A DNA stretch of 14,121 nt, taken from contig JAFAAX010000144.1 of assembly GCA_023426345.1 (NCBI GenBank), positions 1 through 14,121 of the forward strand, read 5' to 3'. The position numbers and the translations under genes are program-made. The stretch comes from Actinomycetes bacterium (GTDB taxonomy: Bacteria > Actinomycetota > Actinomycetes > Actinomycetales > Actinomycetaceae). Below are positions 6,357 to 12,560 of the stretch, piece by piece (positions within the stretch are counted from its first letter, which is position 1; every line of letters starts with the position of its first letter). The notes beneath the pieces are model-generated. The model saw nothing but the letters and a program-made list of their open reading frames with translations, was not told the origin of the DNA and did no database searches.

Positions 6357-6395
6357 ATGTGTACTGGTTCATATGATACAACTGTGGGATCCCAC
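6357..6395. promoter_or_regulatory. Candidate YtrA operator and adjacent 12-bp palindrome in the divergent promoter region
   Basis: TGTGTA (6358-6363), thirteen bases, then TACAAC (6377-6382) closely fits the AGTGTA-N13-TACACT pattern I recall for Bacillus YtrA. It lies 52-78 bases upstream of the GntR start. The spacer contains TATGAT (plus strand) and an overlapping TATCAT (minus strand, 6378-6373), either of which could be a -10 box; no good -35 is visible for either. Immediately to the right is the perfect palindrome GTGGGATCCCAC (6384-6395). The local AT content is the highest of the gap, as expected of a promoter. Confidence 0.6.
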
Positions 6396-6428
6396 GGGGA
6401 GGCTCACCGGAGCGGACGCTCTGGGTGC

Positions 6429-6481
6429 GAGTCTCAGTGCCCTCTCGAGCGGGAATCGCGTCGATGCGCCCACTGAGACTC
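6429..6481. promoter_or_regulatory. 11-bp perfect inverted repeat upstream of the ABC operon
   Basis: GAGTCTCAGTG at 6429-6439 and CACTGAGACTC at 6471-6481 are exact inverse copies with a 31-base loop. It lies in the divergent gap, 95 bases before the CydD-like start. It could be a second operator, a leader hairpin, or a terminator for read-through. No T-run follows it. Confidence 0.55.
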
Positions 6482-6562
6482 AGGCCCGGAGCGCAGGCTA
6501 TGCGGTCGCGCCCGCGTCGCCCTGTCGAACGGGGTGTCATCTCCCTGTCGCTCGAGAGCGGG

Positions 6563-6568
6563 CACAAT
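6563..6568 (+). promoter_or_regulatory. Possible -10 box for a leaderless transcript of the CydD-like gene
   Basis: CACAAT lies seven bases before the ATG at 6576, and no Shine-Dalgarno sequence precedes that ATG. A start of transcription at or next to the A of the ATG would give a leaderless mRNA, which is common in actinobacteria. No clear -35 element is visible. CGCTCGAGAGCG at 6549-6560 is a small hairpin just upstream. Confidence 0.35.
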
Positions 6569-6575
6569 CGACCGC

Positions 6576-8468
6576 ATGGAGACGTCGATCACGGAGAGGC
6601 CGCGCGCGCCACGTGAACCAGGCCCGCCGCGCGCGCCGCGGATGCGCAAGGCGCTGGTGGTCGCGCTGTCGCTGGGCGCGGCCCTGGCCACGTCGGTCCT
6701 GTTCCTCCTGATCGGTCGGGGCGTCGACCGCATCCTCGCCACCGGCCCGACCGGCCTCCCCATGGTCGGCGGTCCTGTGACCACGGCGAGCCGGACCGCC
6801 CTCGTCCCCGCCGCTGCCTCCACCCCGGTCCTCCTGCTCGCCGCGCTAGCGTGCGCCCTGGCCTCCGGCATCTGCTCGGCGGTGGCCTCCCGCCTGACGG
6901 CTGACGCCCAGGCGGCGGCCGAACCGCCGGAGCGCGCCGCCCTCGTCACGCATGTCTTCGCGCTGGGCCCCGCCGAGCGCACCCGGGAGCGCGCCGGGCG
7001 CCTGGTCTCCACCGCGACGGACGCCGTGGAGCGCGCTGCCGGCTACCGCGAGACGTTCCTCGCCCCGATGATCGCGTCGATGCTCACGCCGATCCTGGTG
7101 GTCCTCGTCATCGTCATCGGGCTGGACCCTGTGGCGGGCGGGCTGCTCGCGATCGCGATCCCGGTGGTCCCGCTGGCCGTCGGCGGCTTCCAGAGCGCCT
7201 TCCGCGCCGTCTCCTCGCAGTCGCGCGCCGCCCAGCGGGCCCTCGCCGCCCAGGAGCTCGACGCCATCCAGGGCCTCACCACGTTGTCGCTGCTGGGCGC
7301 CGGTCCGGCGATGGGACGACGCCTGGCCGAGGCCGCCGACGAGGCCCGGCGCCGCGTCATGCGGCTGCTGGCCGGCAACCAGTTGGTCCTGCTGGTCACC
7401 GACTCCGTGTTCTCCTTGGGCATGGTGACGGGCGCCGTCGCGCTGGCCCTGTGGCGCCTGGACGCGGGGGCGTTGAGCGCCGGCGGCGCGCTGACGCTGG
7501 TCCTCCTGTCCTCTCTCATGCTGGAGCCGATGGACCGCATCGGCCAGTTCTTCTACATCGGCATGGGCGGGATCGCGGCGGGCCGCGAGATCCGCTCCGT
7601 CCTGGCCCAGCCGCCCGCCGTCACGGATGCGCCGGGGGTCGTCGCCCCCCGTGACGAGGGCGCCGCCCGCTTCGCGGGCGGGACCGGCCTGCCCGCCAGG
7701 TCAGACGGGCCAGCCGGCAGTTCGGACGACGCCGGGGGCCTGCGCCTGGAGGGCGTCTCCTTCGGCTACGACCCGGCTGCGCCTCCCGTGCTGGACCATG
7801 TCGACCTGGAGGTTCGCCCGGGCGAGCACGTGGTCCTCACCGGGGCGTCGGGCGCCGGCAAGACGACGCTGGCGGCGCTCATCCAGGCGGCGGTGCGCCC
7901 CGATGCCGGGCGCGTGCTCATCGGCGGTCACGACCTGACCACCGTGCCCCTGGCCTGGGCGCGGGCGCAGGTCGGCGTGGTCGCCCAGCAGACCTACTTG
8001 TTCACGGGGACGCTGCGGGACAACCTGCTCATCGCCGTCCCTGAGACGGGCCGGGTGGGAGAGGTGGGCGAGGTGGGCCGGGTGGGCGAGGCGCGGCTGG
8101 TGGGCGCTCTGCGCGCCGCTCACCTTGACGACCTCCTCGCGCGCCTGCCCGACGGGCTCGACACGCGGGTCGGGGAACGCGGACTCGCCCTGTCCGGCGG
8201 CGAGGCCCAACGCGTCGCGATCGCGCGGGCGCTGCTCACCGGCGCTCCGATCCTGCTGCTCGACGAGCCGACCGCCCACGTCGACCTCGCCTCGGAACGG
8301 GAGATCCTCCGGGCCCTCGACGACGCCGCGCAGGGCCGGGCCACCCTGACGATCTCGCACCGGCAGGCGACCATCGCCCATGCGGATCGCCGCCTCGAAC
8401 TGAGGGACGGCCGGTTGGTCGACGTGACGGAGGATGCCGGCCAGACGATCCACGGAGACGCGCGATGA
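6576..8468 (+). CDS. ABC exporter half-transporter, CydD-like (membrane domain fused to ATPase)
   Basis: This 630-residue fused permease-ATPase has six membrane segments within about the first 330 residues. Its permease segment (TTLSLLGAGPAMGRRLAEAADEARRRVMRLL) resembles the CydD family of thiol/cysteine exporters. The ATPase has Walker A GASGAGKT (G423-T430), signature LSGGE (539-543), Walker B ILLLDE (559-564) and switch histidine H595, so all catalytic elements are present. A repeat-encoded insertion (RVGEVGEVGRVGEA) sits after LRDNLLIAVPETG. ATG 6576 was chosen over GTG 6534 because it starts the conserved part and has a plausible leaderless -10 box. The stop overlaps the next gene by ATGA, so the two halves probably form a heterodimer. 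No cytochrome bd genes are in the window, so the transported substrate is open. Confidence 0.88.
   Translation: METSITERPRAPREPGPPRAPRMRKALVVALSLGAALATSVLFLLIGRGVDRILATGPTGLPMVGGPVTTASRTALVPAAASTPVLLLAALACALASGICSAVASRLTADAQAAAEPPERAALVTHVFALGPAERTRERAGRLVSTATDAVERAAGYRETFLAPMIASMLTPILVVLVIVIGLDPVAGGLLAIAIPVVPLAVGGFQSAFRAVSSQSRAAQRALAAQELDAIQGLTTLSLLGAGPAMGRRLAEAADEARRRVMRLLAGNQLVLLVTDSVFSLGMVTGAVALALWRLDAGALSAGGALTLVLLSSLMLEPMDRIGQFFYIGMGGIAAGREIRSVLAQPPAVTDAPGVVAPRDEGAARFAGGTGLPARSDGPAGSSDDAGGLRLEGVSFGYDPAAPPVLDHVDLEVRPGEHVVLTGASGAGKTTLAALIQAAVRPDAGRVLIGGHDLTTVPLAWARAQVGVVAQQTYLFTGTLRDNLLIAVPETGRVGEVGEVGRVGEARLVGALRAAHLDDLLARLPDGLDTRVGERGLALSGGEAQRVAIARALLTGAPILLLDEPTAHVDLASEREILRALDDAAQGRATLTISHRQATIAHADRRLELRDGRLVDVTEDAGQTIHGDAR
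8052..8091 (+). repeat. In-frame GTGGGCGAG-type repeat inside the CydD-like ATPase domain
   Basis: A short G-rich repeat (GGTGGG followed by AGA, CGA or CCG) encodes RVGEVGEVGRVGEA between NLLIAVPETG and LVGALRAAHLDDLLARLP, in the helical subdomain before the signature motif, where relatives have only a short linker. The units are 6-9 bp and imperfect. Confidence 0.7.
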
Positions 8469-10528
8469 CCGACCACCAGCCCACAGCCGGCCAGCCGGGC
8501 GCCGGCGCCAGTGCCGATCCGACCACGGGCGGGTCGCAGACTCCGGGCGCGCGGAGGACCGCCGGGTCCGGGGCGTCCGACCGGGTGGGCCGCCCGGCAC
8601 GCGCCGGGCAGTCCGTCGAAACAGCGGGGTCGCCCTCGTCGATGCCCTCGAAGGAAGGCGCGGGGATCCCGACGACGCGCCGCGACCTCACCCGCCGCCT
8701 GCTGGGCGTCGCGCGGCCGGTCGTCGCGCCGCTGGGCCTGTCGGTGGTCTGCCGGATGGTCGAGCTGCTGCTCGGCGTCGGGCTCTTCGCCGCGGGCGGG
8801 TGGGCGCTGATGACGCGCGCCGCTGGGGAACCGACATGGACGATCGGCGCGACCGTCGCGGTGCTGGTCGCGATGTCGCTGCTCAAGGGCCTGTTCCGCT
8901 ATCTCGAGCAGTTCAGCGGGCACTGGGTGGCGTTCCGGTCGCTCGCCCTGCTGCGCGGATACTTCTTCGACCGGCTGGAGCCGCAGGCGCCCGCCGCCAC
9001 CGAGGGGCGCGATTCCGGCGATCTCATGAGCCGGGTGACCCGCGACGTCGACCGCATCGAGGTGTTCTTCGCGCACACCCTGGCTCCGGGCGTGACCGCC
9101 GTGCTGGCGCCCGTGTGCGTCGTGGCGTGGATGGGGGTGGGCGTCTCCTGGTGGGCGGCGCTGGCGCTGTCGGCCGGACTGGTCCTCATGGGGCTCGTCG
9201 TGCCGCGCTGGGGCGGGGCGCGCACGGACCGGGCGGCGAGGGTCGTGCGCGAGGGACGGGGCGAGTTGGCCCAGCACGTCACCGACTCCGTCCAAGGCGT
9301 CCGCGAGGTGCTGGCGTTCGGGGCGCAGGACGCCCGGCTGCGGTCGATGTCCGCGATCGAGGGGCGGATCGCCGGCGCCCAGCGGGGGGCGGGGCGCGTG
9401 GTGGCCGCCCGGCGGGGCGCCAACCGGGCGCTGCAGGGCGCGACCCTGGTCGGTGTGACGGCCGTTCTGGCGTGGTCGTCGGCAAGGGGCGCCGTGTCCG
9501 CCGGACAGATCGGCCTGGGACTCGGCCTCGCCCTGGGGTCGTTCGCCTCGGTGCTCGCCGTCGAGGACTTCCAGGCGGACCTCGACCAGGCGTTCGCCTC
9601 CGCGCGTCGGGTGTTCGCCGTGACCGAGCGCGCGCCGCTGGTCCGGGATCCCGTCGAGGCCGGGCGGGCGGCGACGCTGGCCGAGCAGGAGGCCGCCGAC
9701 TCTGCCTGCGACGGCACGGGGGACGTGGTGGTCGCCGGGGTGTCGTTCGCCTATCCGGAGCCGGTCGGGGAGGCGGACGAGGGCGGGGCCGCGAGCCGGT
9801 CGGTGATCCCCGACGAGGGCGCGCCCGCGCCCGTCAGGCGCCCGGAGGTCCTCCACTCGGTGTCGCTGCGGTTCCCCGCCGGGCGGACGACCGCCGTGGT
9901 CGGCGCCTCGGGATCGGGGAAGTCGACGCTCGCCGCCCTGGCGATGCGCATGTGGGATGTCGACGCGGGCGCGATCACGCTGGGGGGCGCCGACGTGCGC
10001 GACTTCAGCCGGAACCGACTGCGTGAACTGGTCGCCCTCGCCCCGCAGCAGCCCTATCTGTTCAATGACACAGTGCGCGCCAACCTGCTGCTCGCCCGCC
10101 CATCGGCGACGGAGGAGGACCTGATGCGGGCGTGCGGACAGGTCGGCCTCACGGAGTGGCTGGCCTCGGAGCCGGACGGCTTGGACACCGTGGCCGGGGA
10201 GAGGGGCGAGCGCTTGTCCGGCGGGCAGCAGCAGCGCGTCGCGCTGGCCCGCGCCCTGCTCCGCGAGGCGCCCGTGACGATCCTCGACGAGGCCACCTCG
10301 CAGTTGGACCGCGACACGGAGGCCGTCGTGCTCGCCGGCATCCGAGCGGCCACCGCCGGGCGGACGCTCATCGTCATCGCCCACCGGATCGCGACGGTCA
10401 CCGACGCCGACCAGATCGCGGTGATGGACGGCGGTCGCGTGGTCGAGACGGGGACGTTCGCGGAGCTGACGGCCGAGGGCCGGCAGGGCGGCGCGCTCGC
10501 GGCCCTCCTCCGCCGTGAGGACGGTTGA
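8465..10528 (+). CDS. ABC exporter half-transporter, CydC-like (membrane domain fused to ATPase)
   Basis: This 687-residue partner of the preceding gene is placed with CydC-type exporters by RYLEQFSGHWVAFRSLALLR, DSGDLMSRVTRDVDRIEVFF and LAPGVTAVLAPVCVVAWMGV. The ATPase shows Walker A GASGSGKS (G480-S487), signature LSGGQ (584-588), Walker B VTILDE (604-609) and switch histidine H640, so it is catalytically complete. ATG 8465 is favoured because it overlaps the upstream stop by ATGA and has GGAG seven bases before it. The first 60 residues are low-complexity, and an in-frame ATG at 8642 (MPSKEG) would give a more usual 628-residue protein. An insertion of about 25 residues with DEGG and DEGA runs lies before the first ATPase strand (YPEPVGEADEGGAASRS...). 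The two halves likely act as a heterodimer in the inner membrane. Confidence 0.88.
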   Translation: MTDHQPTAGQPGAGASADPTTGGSQTPGARRTAGSGASDRVGRPARAGQSVETAGSPSSMPSKEGAGIPTTRRDLTRRLLGVARPVVAPLGLSVVCRMVELLLGVGLFAAGGWALMTRAAGEPTWTIGATVAVLVAMSLLKGLFRYLEQFSGHWVAFRSLALLRGYFFDRLEPQAPAATEGRDSGDLMSRVTRDVDRIEVFFAHTLAPGVTAVLAPVCVVAWMGVGVSWWAALALSAGLVLMGLVVPRWGGARTDRAARVVREGRGELAQHVTDSVQGVREVLAFGAQDARLRSMSAIEGRIAGAQRGAGRVVAARRGANRALQGATLVGVTAVLAWSSARGAVSAGQIGLGLGLALGSFASVLAVEDFQADLDQAFASARRVFAVTERAPLVRDPVEAGRAATLAEQEAADSACDGTGDVVVAGVSFAYPEPVGEADEGGAASRSVIPDEGAPAPVRRPEVLHSVSLRFPAGRTTAVVGASGSGKSTLAALAMRMWDVDAGAITLGGADVRDFSRNRLRELVALAPQQPYLFNDTVRANLLLARPSATEEDLMRACGQVGLTEWLASEPDGLDTVAGERGERLSGGQQQRVALARALLREAPVTILDEATSQLDRDTEAVVLAGIRAATAGRTLIVIAHRIATVTDADQIAVMDGGRVVETGTFAELTAEGRQGGALAALLRREDG
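8625..8644 (+). repeat. Copy of the dispersed repeat in the CydC-like gene N-terminal region
   Basis: CGGGGTCGCCCTCGTCGATG ends exactly in the internal in-frame ATG (8642-8644). Nineteen bases are identical to the intergenic copy at 3508-3526, and 16 are identical to the left arm of the 13951-14014 hairpin. In this gene it encodes AGSPSSM, just before the conserved part begins. Confidence 0.75.
9776..9821 (+). repeat. Two core copies of the dispersed repeat in the CydC-like ATPase insertion
   Basis: GACGAGGGCG occurs at 9776-9785 and 9812-9821, the second preceded by CCCC as in the terminal hairpin copy. Both are in the same frame and encode DEG inside an insertion of about 25 residues before the ATPase core, a place where related transporters have no extra sequence. 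Confidence 0.55.
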
Positions 10529-10599
10529 GGAAGTCGGCGGGCGGCGGGCGAGGCCGCCAGCGCGAGGTTTGTCAGCCTTTCTCGCTGATGTGGTGGGGT

Positions 10600-10953
10600 T
10601 TCCCAGTGTTCGGCGGATCAGGTCTGTCGCGTGGGGTGCATCGACCGCGAGACGATCCAGCACATCCGAGGCGGTGGCGTCACCGCGCCAGGCGCGGGCG
10701 ATGGCTGGCCGATCAGATGCTCATAGCCAGTGACCATCACATCGCGGATCGCCTCGTTCATCAACCGCCGGGTCCGATCCAACCTGGCCGGGTCAAGGTC
10801 TGGCCTGTTTGCCCGCAGGTTGTCGAACACTTCATCAAGAATCCGATCCGTCCACTTCGGCTGCACCAGCCGCGCCAACCCGACCCGGATCAGCACATCC
10901 CTCAGCGTGGATGGATAGAGCACATTCGCGTCATAGAGGACAACATCGGTCAT
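10600..10953 (-). pseudogene. PIN-domain (VapC-like) toxin, internally deleted and frameshifted
   Basis: The open frame (10618-10953, 111 residues) starts like a PIN-domain ribonuclease. VLYDANVLYPSTLRDVLIRV carries the first catalytic Asp (D8). WTDRILDEVFDNLRANRPDL carries the second acidic residue (E41). It continues to DVMVTGYEHLIG at about residue 82. There the expected segment with the next acidic residues (family pattern LPDPDDRHVLAAAI) is missing, and the frame runs into unrelated SPAPGAVTPPPRMCW. In the next frame, from about 10702, a C-terminal-looking piece resumes: IARAWRGDATASDVLDRLAV and DAPHATDLIRRTLG. I read this as one gene that lost roughly 70 codons, out of frame. It is probably inactive as a nuclease. 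The ATG overlaps the antitoxin stop by one base. Confidence 0.7.
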
Positions 10954-11393
10954 CAGGACAGCCCGAGCGCATGAGCATCCGCTGCCAACTCGTCTGCTGC
11001 CATAGTCCGGCAGGCTTCGTCTTCGCGCAGGTAACGCACCAAAGACGCCGCCATCACGCGACGGTGCGTGCCGACCGTCCGGTAGGCGATCTGACCGGCA
11101 TCGAGCAGACCAATCAGGAACGGGCGTGACACGTTCAACGCATCCGCCGCTTGCTGCGTCGTCAACTCCGCATGCGAAGGCACAAGCGTCACCCCCTCAC
11201 CGTGAGCGAAGCTATCCAGCACACGGGCCAGCGCGGAGAGCACCAAGCCAGGAACCTCCACCTCCCCATCGGCCCCTCCCAGGCTCAACCGCACCGGAAT
11301 GTTCGCATCCCGCGCGGCATCAAGACCACGCAACGCCGAAGCCGCCAACTCCGCGTCGGTTGGTTCAGGAACCAGTGTCGCGATGCTGCTCAT
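10953..11393 (-). CDS. Excisionase-type HTH DNA-binding protein, likely antitoxin of the PIN toxin
   Basis: This 146-residue protein has an N-terminal helical half (TDAELAASALRGLDAARDA, then LVLSALARVLDSFAHGEG). A HTH_17/excisionase-like winged helix follows at about residues 74-113 (HAELTTQQAADALNVSRPFL, then GQIAYRTVGTHRRV). Proteins of this build are commonly encoded directly upstream of PIN-domain toxins, where they bind and neutralise the toxin and repress their own promoter. Its stop overlaps the toxin ATG (TGATG), supporting the pairing. I chose ATG 11393 over the GTG one codon upstream; GAGAGGGG lies a suitable distance before it. Its codons are less GC-biased than those of its neighbours, suggesting acquisition by transfer. 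The gene looks intact although its partner is broken. Confidence 0.8.
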   Translation of the reverse strand: MSSIATLVPEPTDAELAASALRGLDAARDANIPVRLSLGGADGEVEVPGLVLSALARVLDSFAHGEGVTLVPSHAELTTQQAADALNVSRPFLIGLLDAGQIAYRTVGTHRRVMAASLVRYLREDEACRTMAADELAADAHALGLS

Positions 11394-11407
11394 CACCCCA
11401 CCCCTCT

Positions 11408-11434
11408 CAATCGAAACAATCGAAGCAGTCGCAA
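11408..11434 (-). promoter_or_regulatory. Three 9-bp direct repeats upstream of the antitoxin, candidate autoregulatory operator
   Basis: On the plus strand CAATCGAAA, CAATCGAAG and the diverged CAGTCGCAA follow one another at 11408, 11417 and 11426, starting 15 bases before the antitoxin ATG. Phased direct repeats here fit binding of the antitoxin HTH protein to its own promoter. The adjacent 11435-11445 region is AT-rich; a TACACT on the minus strand (11440-11435) could be a -10 box. Confidence 0.5.
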
Positions 11435-11499
11435 TAAGTGTAACGCCGATGAGTCGTCACCACCAGAGGTCGCGGACGCCTTCCCAATGCCCCGCGCAG

Positions 11500-11528
11500 T
11501 TGGCGTCACACACGACACGTGGTATTCC
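11500..11528 (+). promoter_or_regulatory. Weak candidate promoter for the MacB/FtsX-type operon
   Basis: TTGGCG at 11500-11505 and TATTCC at 11523-11528 are separated by 17 bases. The -35 element fits fairly well and the -10 element poorly. It lies about 95 bases before the ATPase start. Confidence 0.25.
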
Positions 11529-11564
11529 CGGACCCCCTCCCGGTGTCGGCGTCAGGGGCCGATG

Positions 11565-11586
11565 GGGGAGCGAACAGGGGCTCCCC
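11565..11586 (+). other. 7-bp hairpin in the leader of the MacB/FtsX-type operon
   Basis: GGGGAGC at 11565-11571 pairs with GCTCCCC at 11580-11586 around an 8-base loop. It lies immediately before an in-frame ATG at 11589 and 39 bases before the preferred start at 11625. It might affect translation start or act as a leader terminator. Confidence 0.4.
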
Positions 11587-11624
11587 TCATGGTGCCGGAC
11601 GGGAGCGCCGACGACGATGGAACC

Positions 11625-12560
11625 ATGACCGCACCGATCTCACCGTCGACGCCCCTGCCCTCCGACCCGTCCCGCGCCGTCCCGCCCGCTCCTGAGGCGC
11701 CCGTTGCCGTCTTCCCCTCGGCGGGCATGCCGGCCGGCACCGTGGCCGGGGCCGTTGGAACCTCTGGAACTGCCCCGCAGGCCGGTTCTCCGCTTCAGGA
11801 CGGGTCGGGGATCGCGGTGTCGGGCCTGGTCAAGGAGTACACGCGCGGCGACCAGGTGGTCCCCGCGCTGGCCGGCGTCGACCTGGCGCTGCCGCGCGGC
11901 GCGCAGGTCGCGATCATGGGGCCCTCCGGCTCCGGCAAGACGACGCTGCTCCACTGCATCGCCGGCATCCTGCCTCCGACCGGCGGGTCCATCGTCATCG
12001 CGGGCCAGCAGATCGTGGGCCTGCCGGAGCGCCGGCTCTCGCGCCTGCGCCTCACCCGTTTCGGGTTCGTCTTCCAGGACGGCCAACTGCTCCCCGAGCT
12101 CTCCGCCGAGGAGAATGTCGGCCTCCCTCTCATGCTCGCCGGCCGGCCGCACAGCGAGGCGACGGCCCGCGCCCGCCAGATGCTGGCGAACCTGGGTCTG
12201 GCCGGCCTCGGCCCCTATCGGCCCGGCCAGTTGTCCGGCGGACAGGCCCAGCGCGTCGCCATCGCGCGGGCGCTCATCGCCTCCCCGCAGGTCGTCTTCG
12301 CCGACGAGCCCACCGGCGCGCTCGACCAGGCCACCGGCGCCGAGGTGATGAACGTCCTCACCGGCGCGGCGCGGGCCTCCGGCGCCACGCTGCTCCTGGT
12401 CACGCACGATCCGGGAGTGGCCGCCTGGTTCCCGCAGGTCGTCCGCGTCCAGGACGGGAGGATCCTTGACGAGGGCGTCCCCCCTCGACCGTCCGTCCCG
12501 ACACCGCCGTCAGGCCCCGCTCGGCAGCCCGCCGACGCCCCCGGGGAGGCCGCCCGATGA
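11625..12560 (+). CDS. ABC transporter ATPase, MacB/LolD/FtsE type
   Basis: This 311-residue ATPase is of the MacB/LolD subfamily that drives FtsX-type permeases. After about 65 low-complexity residues (Pro/Ala/Ser/Gly) come IAVSGLVKEYTRGDQVVPAL, Walker A GPSGSGKT (G99-T106), FGFVFQDGQLLPELSAEENV with the Q-loop, signature LSGGQ (203-207), Walker B VVFADEPTGALD (D227, E228) and VTHD with the switch histidine H261. ADEPTGALD is typical of this subfamily. ATG 11625 is a tentative start. Internal ATGs nearer the core (for example MPAGTV at 11728) are also possible, since no strong ribosome binding site marks any of them. The C-terminal Pro-rich tail includes a copy of the dispersed repeat. The stop overlaps the permease start by ATGA. 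Confidence 0.87.
   Translation: MTAPISPSTPLPSDPSRAVPPAPEAPVAVFPSAGMPAGTVAGAVGTSGTAPQAGSPLQDGSGIAVSGLVKEYTRGDQVVPALAGVDLALPRGAQVAIMGPSGSGKTTLLHCIAGILPPTGGSIVIAGQQIVGLPERRLSRLRLTRFGFVFQDGQLLPELSAEENVGLPLMLAGRPHSEATARARQMLANLGLAGLGPYRPGQLSGGQAQRVAIARALIASPQVVFADEPTGALDQATGAEVMNVLTGAARASGATLLLVTHDPGVAAWFPQVVRVQDGRILDEGVPPRPSVPTPPSGPARQPADAPGEAAR
12468..12482 (+). repeat. Copy of the dispersed repeat in the ATPase C-terminal tail
   Basis: GACGAGGGCGTCCCC differs by one base from the GACGAGGGCGACCCC form at 13999-14013. It encodes DEGVP just after the conserved end of the ATPase (VQDGRIL). Confidence 0.5.

Noticed and set aside
5866..6567. Upstream extension of the DUF1648 frame to 6567
   Set aside because: It runs through the GntR gene and divergent promoter in another frame with non-protein-like sequence; ATG 5865 with the ATGA overlap is far better.
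8120..10663. 847-codon open frame antisense to the CydC-like gene
   Set aside because: It mirrors a complete ABC transporter in a GC-rich genome, and its translation is Arg/Pro/Gly-rich with no domain. Only its first part (about 10600-10663) overlaps the PIN toxin remnant.
11436..11459. AGTGTA as a second YtrA-type operator
   Set aside because: The opposite half-site TACACT is not found thirteen bases further on.
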